From Ryuthela nishihirai (lineage: Eukaryota; Arthropoda; Arachnida; Araneae; Heptathelidae): 64,000 bases of DNA. The stretch lies in contig JAWZYU010000011.1 in NCBI GenBank assembly GCA_038380435.1, positions 73,157,501 to 73,221,500 of the forward strand, written 5' to 3'. A program made the position numbers and the translations under genes. This document shows, one piece after another, positions 55,448 to 64,000 of the stretch; positions within the stretch are counted from its first letter, which is position 1; the number at the start of each line of letters is the position of its first letter. The notes under the pieces were generated by a model. That model searched no databases. It had not been told where the DNA came from and saw nothing but the letters and a program-made list of their open reading frames with translations.

Positions 55448-55466
55448 GTCCCTGTTCGTTGCGCCA
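55448..55466 (-). other. primer-binding-site-like sequence
   Basis: On the - strand: TGGCGCAACGAACAGGGAC, about 18 bases after the 5' LTR end. It resembles the complement of a tRNA-Lys 3' end, the primer used by many retroelements, with an extra AA in the middle. The offset from the LTR is larger than usual. Confidence 0.6.
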
Positions 55467-55484
55467 CTTCTTTTAATTGACCTC

Positions 55485-56228
55485 TGTAACGCTCCAAAGA
55501 AATGAAATCTTTTAAAGTTTGGACCCTTTGTCTGATCCAATTATTTTCATGCTCCGGATAGCTGAGTCGGGTGCCAGGCAATAATTAACAAATTGCCAAA
55601 AAATAAAGTTTAATTAGGGTTCAAAATACCAATGAGCGTTAATGAGTAAGAATTCAAAAATATTAAATGATTGTCAAAATTTTATGTTAATGCTAATCAA
55701 AACAAACTAACATTGCTCAAGAGAAAAAAAAAAATACTAAAGATTCAAAAGGTTTAAATAATAAACAATTTATTTCCAAAAAGCACTCACCAAAACTTCA
55801 ATAAAGAAGATACTACATCATTTCTTACTACAAACATCTTTAACAAACTCCAAACTAAAACTGATCTCTAAACTGTGCTGTGCTGTACTACTCTCTCTAC
55901 TCTACTGTCTTCTGTGCTACTGTGACAACATGTCACCAAGTTATAACAAGAGGTACAAAGCCCGCACATGTCATGTTGCATGCCGGGAAAGACATTTGCA
56001 TAAATTGACGAGCGGCGCAAGCTATGACACAAGAGTGGGCATGTCCTTGTACACGCGCTTTAGCGGGTGACAATCAAAAGTTCGGAGTTGCGCATGCGCA
56101 ACTCCGAACTCTTGGAAACGAGCGCTGTGATGCCAAAAATGAAGTAAAAAATCCCCAAAATGATAAATATAATGTAAATTAAGCAAAACTGGTTAAGGTA
56201 AAGTAAAAGTGAATGAGGGGGCATCACA
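55485..56228 (-). repeat. 5' LTR (element on - strand)
   Basis: Partner of 50704-51451. It contains the second copy of the GCGCATGCGC palindrome at 56079-56110. The promoter of the element would lie here. Confidence 0.92.
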
Positions 56229-56232
56229 ACTT

Positions 56233-57160
56233 CTGTTGTAATGATTTTGCCACTTTCCAACATCTTAAATGGATAATTCCAGTCAGGATCTAGAAAAAAA
56301 GATAAAGGAGAGAGGGGGAGGGGGGCAGGGAGGGAAGTGATTCAATTGCTGAAAAAAAGTAAAAGGAAGGGGCCAAGAGACTTGATTTCCATTGCAGTAT
56401 AACACTTTCCCCCTCTGTTTTAGAGATCTTTAAAAAAAATTGTGACAAATGTGTGAAATATGCACAAGTTTAATATTTTTTGCCTCCATTACTCTTGCTG
56501 GAATTTTCAAGATAGGGAGGGAATGGGCATAATCCATTTGACCCTCTCTCTAGATCTGATCATGATTCTAGCAGTTGTCCACCAAATTCAAAGCTTTCCC
56601 TTGTGGTATGAAGATTTCGCTTTGAAGTGTATTTTACCAGATTGTTAGGTGACAGCCATTGATGTGAGCATTTATTATTGCAGTATATAACCCATTTCTC
56701 ATCGCAAGTTAAGATTTGAACCAAAAGCAGTGCACAGTTACATCATGAAATGAGTAGTGAACAGATCATGAATCATTGCTGTATATTTTCAGCAGACAAT
56801 TCATGAGGTATCCACTTTGCTTAGCTTCCACACTTCTACAATGGTATGTAAGCTACATCTTGCACTTTCTTCTGTAACATCCAATCTTTGTGAACAGCAT
56901 GAACTTGGCATGAACAAGGCACGAACTTGGATCAAACTCATTTAATGCTTTCAAATCATTATCATTAATGATAGATGGTCTTCCTTTCTGGGTTCATCTT
57001 GCTGTGTCTCATTGCCAGACTTGAACTTCAGAAACCAAATTCATGCTGTGCATTCACTTACTGTGTCCTCAAATATATTACAAATGTTTTCAACCAGCTT
57101 AGGCTGCTTTTCTGCCAAGTCGTAATTTATAAAACAAATTCATGTGAATAAAACTAGTTG
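56233..57160 (-). pseudogene. mariner transposase, N-terminal and central part
   Basis: Continuation of the mariner at 50100-50703. The - strand shows a helix-turn-helix-like start near 56980 (RKPSIINDNDLKALNEF). The first catalytic Asp region is CDEKWVIYCNNKCSHQWLS (about 56650-56710, family form CDEKWxxYDN). The sequence then runs to GKIITTEV at about 56235, where the LTR element begins; the next residues are at 50703. It is old and heavily frameshifted. Confidence 0.75.
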
Positions 57161-57765
57161 TAGCTGTCATAGTTTTACTGATGTAAAATGATTGCAAGTT
57201 ACTTTGATTAGACAAAGTGTAGCAGCTGTAGCTAATATAAGAACCTTTTGAATGAAGTATATGAATACAACTACAATCTAACAGATCTCAATTTATGATG
57301 CCAAAGCAACAAAAATGAAAAGCAGAGTTTCTGGGTGATCATAATAATAAAATTATTATTATGTGAAATTAACAGTGATTGTTTGTGACTAAATATTTTG
57401 ATGGGGCACTTTGCCTAAGACAGGCAGGGCCCACATATAGCAAAATCTTTTGGGGAGTTGCCTGATGTTGAATTGAATTGAATCGAATTAGACTTAAAAG
57501 ATGTTCCATAATGCATGCATTCCTTTTTGCAGCTATTGTTGATGTGTATTATTTACCAAAAAAAATCGTGTCTTTTCTACTTTAGTATTTTGCTTCTCCC
57601 CTGTAATAATTGTACATATATTTTTTTCTCCTTGCTGTTTTAGTGGCATGTTAAAAAAGATATTCATGAAAAATATGTCTGATATATATGTTTACTATTT
57701 TTTTTGATCTGCTCTGATTATAAATTTATATTTATTATTTTAAACCAAATTACTTAGTAAAGGGG
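57161..57765. other. flippase intron, non-coding
   Basis: Nothing recognisable; a GAATTGAATTGAATCGAATT run near 57475. Confidence 0.4.
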
Positions 57766-58345
57766 TGGGGGTAACTCAATGTGTAGTGCACCAGGCTCAT
57801 AATCTGCAGTTCCCAGGTTTGAGTCCCACCTGGGCCAGTGTGGAGATTTATCTCTTCAAAACTCCCTGTGGGGTGGGCTCAGTCAGTAGTGCACCAGGCT
57901 CGTAATCTGCAGTTCCCAGGTTTGAGTCCCAGCTGGGTCAGCGTTGAGATTTATCTCCGCAATTTTCCCCGCCCTGCCCACGGTCAGTAGGGGACACCGA
58001 TGGGCTTGGAAAGGCCACTGTCCGTCGTATGGGACGTTAAGCCATGGCCCCGTGTGCGGGAGGGCCATACCCTGTGCATGTTAAAGAATACGCTGGATGG
58101 CCTTGACGGGAGGCTACCATCTGTCTCCCAACAGCTGTTCCAGTGGTTCCCTTCCCCCAACCTTCTCTGAGCCTTCGGGGTCCATGTGACCTGGCCATTT
58201 ATTTAGCCCATGGTGTGCAAAAAAGTGCCACTCAGGGGTATAACAACCCAACCCTGCCCTGCCTTCAGTCAGTAAAGGACACCGATGGGCTAGGAAAGGC
58301 CACCTTCCGTCAGATGGGACATTAAGCCGTGGCCCATGTGCAGAA
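57766..58345 (+). repeat. SINE-B cluster: partial, full, partial
   Basis: A head-only fragment (57766-57868) is followed by a full-length copy (57869-58252) with GGGGTGGGCTCAGTCAGTAG and a well-kept body to TAACAACCCAACC. A body fragment from CCTGCCTTCAGTCAGTAAAG to TTAAGCCGTGGCCCATGTG (58253-58345) then follows. The middle copy is one of the best preserved and is useful as a consensus guide. Confidence 0.85.
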
Positions 58346-58540
58346 TTTTTTTTAAAAATTAACTAGAAACACAGCTCCAGTTTGAAAAAATTTAATATTA
58401 CACGATTTTTAGCTGTATTTACATTTAAGAAATAAATTCTTGAGACGATGTATAAATACTCATTAAGTGAATATTGCTTAAATTGCTGCATAGTGCAGTT
58501 TGCTTGTTATCTCAGGTATTACTTCATTACCTTGTACATA

Positions 58541-59756
58541 CACTGAAGAGCCAAAACATTATGACCAAGTGCGTCTTTGGGCAAATTGAAGCAACTGCAG
58601 GTAAACGACAGCACTTGTGATGTTCATGAAATGGTATAAATAACACTTGATACTGAGCTCTGTTAATCAGTGTTATTCTTGTTCTTCAGATGGGAAAGGC
58701 AGCAGACTTAAGTGAGTTTGACAAAGGCCAAATTGTAATGGCCAGATGACTGGGTCAGAGCATTTCTGAGACAGCAAGGCTTGTGGGGTGCTCATGGTCA
58801 GCTGTGGTTAGTACCTTCAAAAAGTGGTCCGAGGAGGGGAAAACCACAAACTGCCGGCAAGGTGTGGGCTGATCACAGCTCATTGATGCTAGAGGTGAGT
58901 GAAGGCTATCCCATGTAGTATGAGTCAACAGAAGGGATACTGTGGTGCAACTCGCCCATAATTTGAATACTAGTGATGGAAGTAATATGTCACAACACAC
59001 GTACATCGAACTCTGCTGAAAATGGAGCTGTGTAATAGTAGTAGGTTGCTCTGAGTGTTCATTGCTAACCTCGGTTCACCATCAAAAGTGCCTACAATGG
59101 GCATGTGAGCTTCAAAACTGGACCTTGAATGATTGGAAGAAGGTTGTCTGGTCCAATGAATCTCATTTTCTGTTGCACCACATGGACAGCCAGGTACGTG
59201 TGTGTCATTTATCTGGGGAAGTGTTCGCACCAGGATGCACCATGGGACGAAAACAAGCTGGTGGAGGAAGTGTAATGCTTTGGACAACATTCTGCTGGGA
59301 AACCCTGGGTCCAGTCATTCGTGTGCAGGAAACTATGATATCTACCACCTACCTAAACATCATTGCAGACTAGGTACATCCTTTCATAGCAATGGTATAC
59401 CCCTCTAGTAGTACCTTCTTTCAGCAGGATAATGCACCATGCCACACTGCCTGGATTGTTTGAGAATGGTTTGCAGAACATGAGGAAGACTTCCTGGTAT
59501 TGCTCTCCAAATTTCCCAGACATCAATCCAATTGAGCATGTGTGGTTTGTGTTAAAATAGAATATCTGATCTGCAGCAGCTCAACCACATAACTTACAAC
59601 AGTTAAAGAATCTGCTGGTAATGTGTTGGTACCAGAAACAAGATACCTTTAGAAATTTTGTAGCATCCATGCCTTGCCAGGTAAGAGCTGTTTTGGTGGC
59701 AAGTGGAGGACAACATCATATTAGGCAGGTGGTCATAATGTTTTGGCTCTTCAGTG
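58541..59756 (+). mobile_element. Tc1-like transposon copy M4, full length
   Basis: Ends CACTGAAGAGCCAAAACATT and AATGTTTTGGCTCTTCAGTG are perfect inverted repeats over the first 20 bases, with TA on each side (58539-58540, 59757-59758). 1216 bp. The youngest-looking of the four copies by its termini. Confidence 0.93.
58690..59720 (+). pseudogene. Tc1-like transposase of M4, first Asp lost
   Basis: It starts at ATGGGAAAGGCAGCAGACTT (58690). It keeps SVMLWTTFCWETLGPVIRVQ, FFQQDNAPCHTAWIV (second catalytic Asp) and PDINPIEHVWFV (catalytic Glu). At the first site the codons read TGG TCC AAT GAA, so Asp has become Asn. Stops interrupt at several points, for example TAG near 59370. Confidence 0.8.
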
Positions 59757-60029
59757 TATACCTTTTCGTATCAAAGGTTTCCAAGAGTAAAAAGGGAATA
59801 ATTTCCAGTACTTGAGCTTTAATACCTTGCTGGTGCAGATGGTAGTTGGTCACTAAGGTTGCAAGTCCCTTTTTCTGCTCTTATAGCATACTCGGTGTTA
59901 GTTGATGTTGATGGTATGTGTCATCACAGCTGTAGTTACCAGTCCTGGTGTTGCTGAAAATCATTAATGTCATGGGTTTTCTGTTGATTATACAGATACC
60001 CGTTGCTAATATGCACTGACTTCTGCTGG

Positions 60030-60225
60030 TAGTCCCATGTGTGGGAGAGCCATACCCTGTGCACATTAAAGAACACACTGAATAGCCTTGACAGGAGGAT
60101 ACCATCTATCTCCCAACAGCTGTCCAGTGGATCCCCTCTCCCAACCTTCTCTGAACCCTTGGGGCCTGACCATTTAGCCCATTGTGTGTTAAAAAGTGCT
60201 GCTCAGAGGTAAAACAGCCCAACTC
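60030..60225 (+). repeat. SINE-B fragment, 5'-truncated
   Basis: From GTCCCATGTGTGGGAGAGCC to GAGGTAAAACAGCCCAAC. Confidence 0.8.
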
Positions 60226-61200
60226 ATAGTAAATTATCCCTTGAGCAGTTGCTTATTTTGGTTATATTTAATTTACAATACTGATTTATTATATTTTATT
60301 AATATAATAATTTATTTTGCAATGAAGTGTAAGAAAGTGATATGGTAATAAAATAAGTTATGAAAAAATAAAACTAGTATGAGAGTGACTGTATCGAACC
60401 AGAGACCTTTGAGTTTTTGACTTGCAACTCTAAAGTCTCTTGTTGAGATTGCACTTAGCTGACGGAGTTAGTCATTGCTAGTGAAATTTTGTGTTAAAAT
60501 GTATTTTTAGTATTCCATTATAGACCAAATGTTCAACACATTTTGTATTTTCATATTTAATATATATTTTTTAAAAAAACTGTTTATACATAATATCCTT
60601 TTTTAGCAAAATAAAAAGTTGGCAACCCAATTCAAGTTCAGTTACATCTTGATAGGAAAGTTTAGGCATATTGAGCCTGACAAAATCAAATCATGATTTT
60701 CTCTAGATTATTTTCCAAGATCTTTGATAGAATTAGCCATTCGTGTTACTGGCCCCTACAAAATGGTGACCAATCTCCTACAATTCATTGCTTTTGTATT
60801 TCAGCACATGCACATTTGTGTCATTGCTATTATAAATAATGTTAAGATTTCAGGTGGTGGCCATAATGGAAAAATTCATATTGTATAAACTAAAGCAGAT
60901 GATGCAGCACTGATTCACAAAGTAAATGCTGTGCTTGTCTACCTAACATGGCAAATAATGAATATAAAATGAATGTAAAAAATATATTTTGTCGATTTAG
61001 ATATGACAAGTAATGAATGCTAAATTTGAAATTCATTTATTATTTTGTGTGATTAATGGTTATTTTGCAATTTGGATATTGAGGAAACTATAGGTTCCAG
61101 TTTAGGCTATGTCCTTTCCCAGTTAACAAAGTGCAAAATAGCCAAAGTCTAAATGCACCCATGGTAATTAAATTAAGGTATAAGAACATAGTAACTTTTT
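60226..61200. other. flippase intron, non-coding, with a weak tRNA-like stretch
   Basis: The reverse strand at about 60375-60475 has CGTCAGCTAAGTGCAATCTC and, later, TCTCTGGTTCGATACAG, which look like A and B boxes. The spacing and arms do not make a cloverleaf. It is possibly an old tRNA-derived repeat. Nothing else seen. Confidence 0.4.
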
Positions 61201-61204
61201 TTTT

Positions 61205-61425
61205 CTTATGGGAATAAATAAAAATAAATAAAATAAACACCCCCTCAAGCAGCTGCTTGCCACAGAGGTCTGACAGGAGCCTGTCAGTTTATATGCCATA
61301 GTAGAAGGTCTGTGAGGATGGCAGGACCTCAGCAGAAATACGACACATACAACCATGCCTTACCCGGGACTCGAACCCAGGTCCCTCAGATCAGTAGCCA
61401 AGCGCGCTAACCATTTGGCAATACA
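61205..61425 (-). repeat. SINE-A copy, reverse, full length
   Basis: AAATAAATAAAATAAACACC tail side, CCCTCAAGCAGCTGCTTGCC body, and reversed head with GGGACTCGAACCC and GCGCGCTAACCATTTGG. Confidence 0.9.
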
Positions 61426-61914
61426 TTATATGTTGAAAAAGATATATTAAAGTTTGTTTTAAAAGTGCCTATTAAAATTTTTCTCTTGTTAATCATGGTG
61501 CAATATTAACTGAATTATTGAATTTAAATATGAAGGAGAAAAATCGAAAATCATAATGAGAATTGGGGTAAGATGGATAAAATTAAAGTTTTTATTAATC
61601 AAAAATTATTTTGGCAGTAATGTAAACATATTTTTGGTAAAAATCATTCATTGGATACATTTTATAATGTATATTTCCTCAGGTGCTAAATAATTTCTGC
61701 ACCATTTTTCAGGCATCAAACAAAAAATTGAATTCCTATGGTTTAAGACATATTCACCCTTCATGAAACTTTATTATGTACACAATAAAATTGATGGATA
61801 TTGGCTCTTTCATTAATTTTAGTTCATTTGTAGACAGATATGAGCACAAAATATTATTTTTAATATACAAATATTTTTAATTACCTATTTGAACTATTTT
61901 AATTTCTGTTATAG
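61426..61914. other. flippase intron end
   Basis: A/T-rich; ends in the TTATAG acceptor at 61909-61914. Confidence 0.5.
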
Positions 61915-61997
61915 ATGAAGGTGCACTTGTAAAAGCAGCAAAGCAGTTAGGATTTATATTTACAACAAGAACACCAGAATATGTAATTATTAAAGCG
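61915..61997 (+). CDS. P4-ATPase exon: N domain (DEGALVKAAKQLGF)
   Basis: An 83-bp exon with TTATAG acceptor and GTAAGT donor. It completes the Asp of SPDE with its first two bases, then reads EGALVKAAKQLGFIFTTRTP, then EYVIIKA, ending in phase 0. ASPDEGALV.AAK..GF.F..RTP is a hallmark of the P4-ATPase nucleotide-binding domain. The next exon should begin with the LGQ.ERYE-type block but is not seen before 64000. Confidence 0.96.
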
Positions 61998-63005
61998 GTA
62001 AGTTATATATATATATATTATTTAAACTTTTTTTAAATTAAAGTAATATAAAGAAATGTCTTGTTACAGTTCTCTCACTGGTCATTCCTGCTTTAATCCA
62101 TGGTTGACAATGACCATGGCCTACATACAATTTGGAGTTAGAAGAAGAGATCCTTGAGAAGCATACCTAAAGTCTTATAGTAAACACTTCAAGTTAGAAA
62201 TTAGTATGTCATACTTAAAAAAACCTATCTATTAGATAGTAGTTAAAAATGTAGATTAAAAATATTATTACATAAATGTACAAAATAACAGTTACATACA
62301 AAGTATAGAATGCATACTATATAGTAATTAGGTAATGTTAGGTGTATGATGGTTAAAGAGATGAGGAGTTTTCATTCTCTCAGGTTCCTCATTTATCTGT
62401 AGGTCATCAACAGATGATACTGATAGACATCGTTGGCAGAATAGGGTTATACCAAGAGCAATGATGGTAGTAGATAATTGTACAGAAAACCATTGATTGA
62501 TGGTGACATCATTTTCTGCTGCAAGTTATTTTACACTTGTTTATAAGACAGCAGTACTGCTGCTGGCTCCCTCTTAAACTTTCTACCATGAAAAGATATG
62601 TATCAAGAGCAAATCAAAGAAATTTTTAACTATTTTTATTATGCTTTTTAAAAATAAATTAATATTTTAATACTCTATGACTCCGTTAATTGTTTTAAAA
62701 TACTTCAACAAAAATTCTATGCTGCTTAGTACCAAACATAATGAATGAGATTTTTACATACTGTAGAGGTGAGAAATGAGAGGAACTTCATAGATGAAAG
62801 TTGATAGCGAGTTATAAGTTCATTTTATAGAATCCTTGCTGGCAAATAATGAGCCACTGCAGGTTTGAAGTGGAGAAGATGCTGATGGGTTGGATGCTTA
62901 CAGTGAAATTTTCTTCCAAAGTTTTGTCACTGAATTAATGTCAATAACAACTATGATACTTATGATAGCATAGAGTGTTTATAAACATTAAAATCCATGA
63001 TGCAC
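61998..63005. other. flippase intron, non-coding
   Basis: (TA)n run at about 62004-62016; otherwise nothing supported. Confidence 0.45.
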
Positions 63006-63009
63006 GTTT

Positions 63010-63843
63010 CATGCTTTTACTATGGGTACATTGTCAGGTGACAAGTAAGCAGTTTAAGGCATTGCGCTAGGAGCAGTTGTTTGTTGAGCATGGGGGAGGG
63101 GTGGGGTACAAGACCTTTGTTTTGTTGAAGTGTTTTAAAACATTTAACAGTGCCATAGAGTATTAAAGATATTAATTTCATTTTAATTACTGCACTGTGA
63201 CACTCTACTGTAATTTTTATCTCCCTCAGAATCATCTTTGGCTTGTCCACACTTCTGGGTATCCTCATCCATGCTGGAGTTTGACTTAATAAGCTCCTTT
63301 AGGTCCTCCCCCTTATTTGGTGCATTATATATGTGCCATTAAACTCCTAACCAACAAAGTTTTTTTCAGTCAGTTTTCTGTTGAGAATATCCTCAACTTC
63401 AGCCCCATTGAGTTCCCTGAATTCCTCACCTACCAGATTATGTGCTAGTTCCACAATCTTCTGTACCTCTTCATCAGTTGTAGAAGTCTATTAATTTGCT
63501 TCTTTCCAAAGTTTTCCTTAGCAGTGATTGACAGTCACGTGTTTAATTTCAGCTAGGAACTCCTTTATATTGATAACACTATTGTGGTATCCTTCCAGAA
63601 TCAGTAATTGTCAGGAATGAATCATTTTTAATCACATCATTAATATTAACCAAGTTATGGTGCATATGGCAGCTTTTGAAGCATTATGTGACCCTGATAT
63701 AAGCATTGCAGCAAGGAGGTTGTGTTGGCTGGTAGAAACACCATTTTAATATTAAAATGTGCATTCTGGATCTCTTCAGCTAGCTTGGCTAGTGCATTGT
63801 GTATGTCGAGGAGCACTTTGAATGCCAGTTTATTCCTGTTGGA
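63010..63843 (-). pseudogene. Tigger/pogo-like (DDE_1) transposase remnant
   Basis: The - strand reads LLDIHNALAKLAEEIQNAHF, then NIKMVFLPANTTSLLQCLYQ, near 63660-63840. The VFLPxNTTSLLQ block is typical of the catalytic region of Tigger/jerky DDE_1 transposases, in which QP.DQG follows; here it has drifted. Downstream pieces (EDLKELIKSNSSMDEDTQKC near 63240-63310) resemble their acidic C-terminal region. Many stops. A LINE 5' end interrupts it at 63847. Confidence 0.6.
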
Positions 63844-63846
63844 GCA

Positions 63847-64000
63847 AATAGTAGCTAGGTAGTCACTAGAAGGAGAGCTATGCACCAATCCCCTGTGATG
63901 ATGTGTAGAACTGGCCAGGCCTAGTACCTAATGTCCGACACCACCTTCTTGGGTGCAAGCCATTAGTACCTTTCAAAAGAGATACTCTCTTGTGGAAGGG
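63847..64000 (+). mobile_element. LINE copy L5, 5' end, runs off the window
   Basis: TAGTAGCTAGGTAGTCACTA and onward to TTCAAAAGAGATACTCTCTT matches L1 from about 4397 to 4543. It probably has the whole leader, so this could be another full-length copy. The insertion point lies inside the Tigger-like gene. Confidence 0.85.

Larger units (their letters stand above)
50700..56232 (-). mobile_element. LTR retrotransposon, 5.5 kb, gag but no recognisable pol
   Basis: Two LTRs (50704-51451, 748 bp; 55485-56228, 744 bp) with about fifteen differences. TG..CA ends are flanked by ACTT on both sides (50700-50703 and 56229-56232). On the - strand the 5' LTR is 55485-56228, followed by a primer-binding-like site (55448-55466). 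The purine-rich tract lies just before the 3' LTR at about 51452-51475. The 4-kb interior carries gag pieces and a second acidic frame. I found no protease, RT, RNase H or integrase motif. Confidence 0.9.

Noticed and set aside
63010..63843. Next flippase exon near the end of the window
   Set aside because: No + strand frame with splice sites and the expected LGQ-type block was found; the sequence reads as a - strand transposase remnant.
1..64000. CRISPR array, bacterial operon or prophage
   Set aside because: Spliced exons, SINEs, LINEs and TA/TTAA transposons show a eukaryotic nuclear genome; no regularly spaced repeats with unique spacers were seen.

Overview
This is a eukaryotic, AT-rich, gene-poor and repeat-dense window. 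I read it as most of a few long introns of one protein-coding gene on the + strand, filled with nested transposable elements. Five short exons (19034-19161, 28492-28658, 40892-40949, 44883-44994, 61915-61997) have good splice sites and compatible reading phases. Together they encode the TM/P-domain start and part of the N domain of a P4-type ATPase (phospholipid flippase) of the ATP8A type. The start and end of that gene lie outside the window. The long introns, the mix of Tc1, mariner, hAT, pogo, Penelope, APE-type LINE and tRNA-derived SINE sequence, and the flippase residues all fit an arthropod. A chelicerate such as a horseshoe crab or spider is my guess only.

Layout. 1-8.1 kb: a Penelope-like retroelement on the - strand, interrupted by a near-intact 3.6-kb LINE (+) and by a SINE. 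8.4-8.9 kb: a TTAA-flanked MITE. 13.1-15.8 kb: a complete 2.7-kb DNA transposon with about 110-bp imperfect inverted repeats starting CACTGGGCAAC and a TTA target duplication, coding for a zinc-binding transposase-like protein and itself carrying a SINE. 16.4-18.2 kb: a SINE, a large foldback and a degenerate tandem array. 19-30 kb: flippase exons, two Tc1-like elements, a LINE fragment and satellite-like units. 31-37.2 kb: an inverted pair of 1.4-kb repeats hosting a Tc1-like element and a hAT element with a perfect 8-bp target duplication. 37.2-42.5 kb: SINEs, a MITE inside a SINE, and tandem duplications. 44-48 kb: a pogo-like element, a flippase exon, and a rearranged LINE. 50-57 kb: a mariner split by a 5.5-kb LTR retrotransposon that carries gag but no recognisable pol. 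58-64 kb: SINEs, a fourth Tc1-like copy, the last flippase exon, a Tigger/pogo-like remnant, and the 5' end of another LINE that leaves the window.

Three SINE families recur. SINE-A has a Ser/Leu-tRNA-like head and a TTTA-rich tail. SINE-B has a Met-tRNA-like head and a long body containing a GGGACGTTAA motif. SINE-C has a different tRNA-like head.

The only sequence likely to act for the host cell is the flippase. Almost everything else is mobile DNA in various states of decay. The nesting gives a relative insertion history: for example mariner before LTR element, the repeat pair before hAT and Tc1, and Penelope before LINE.
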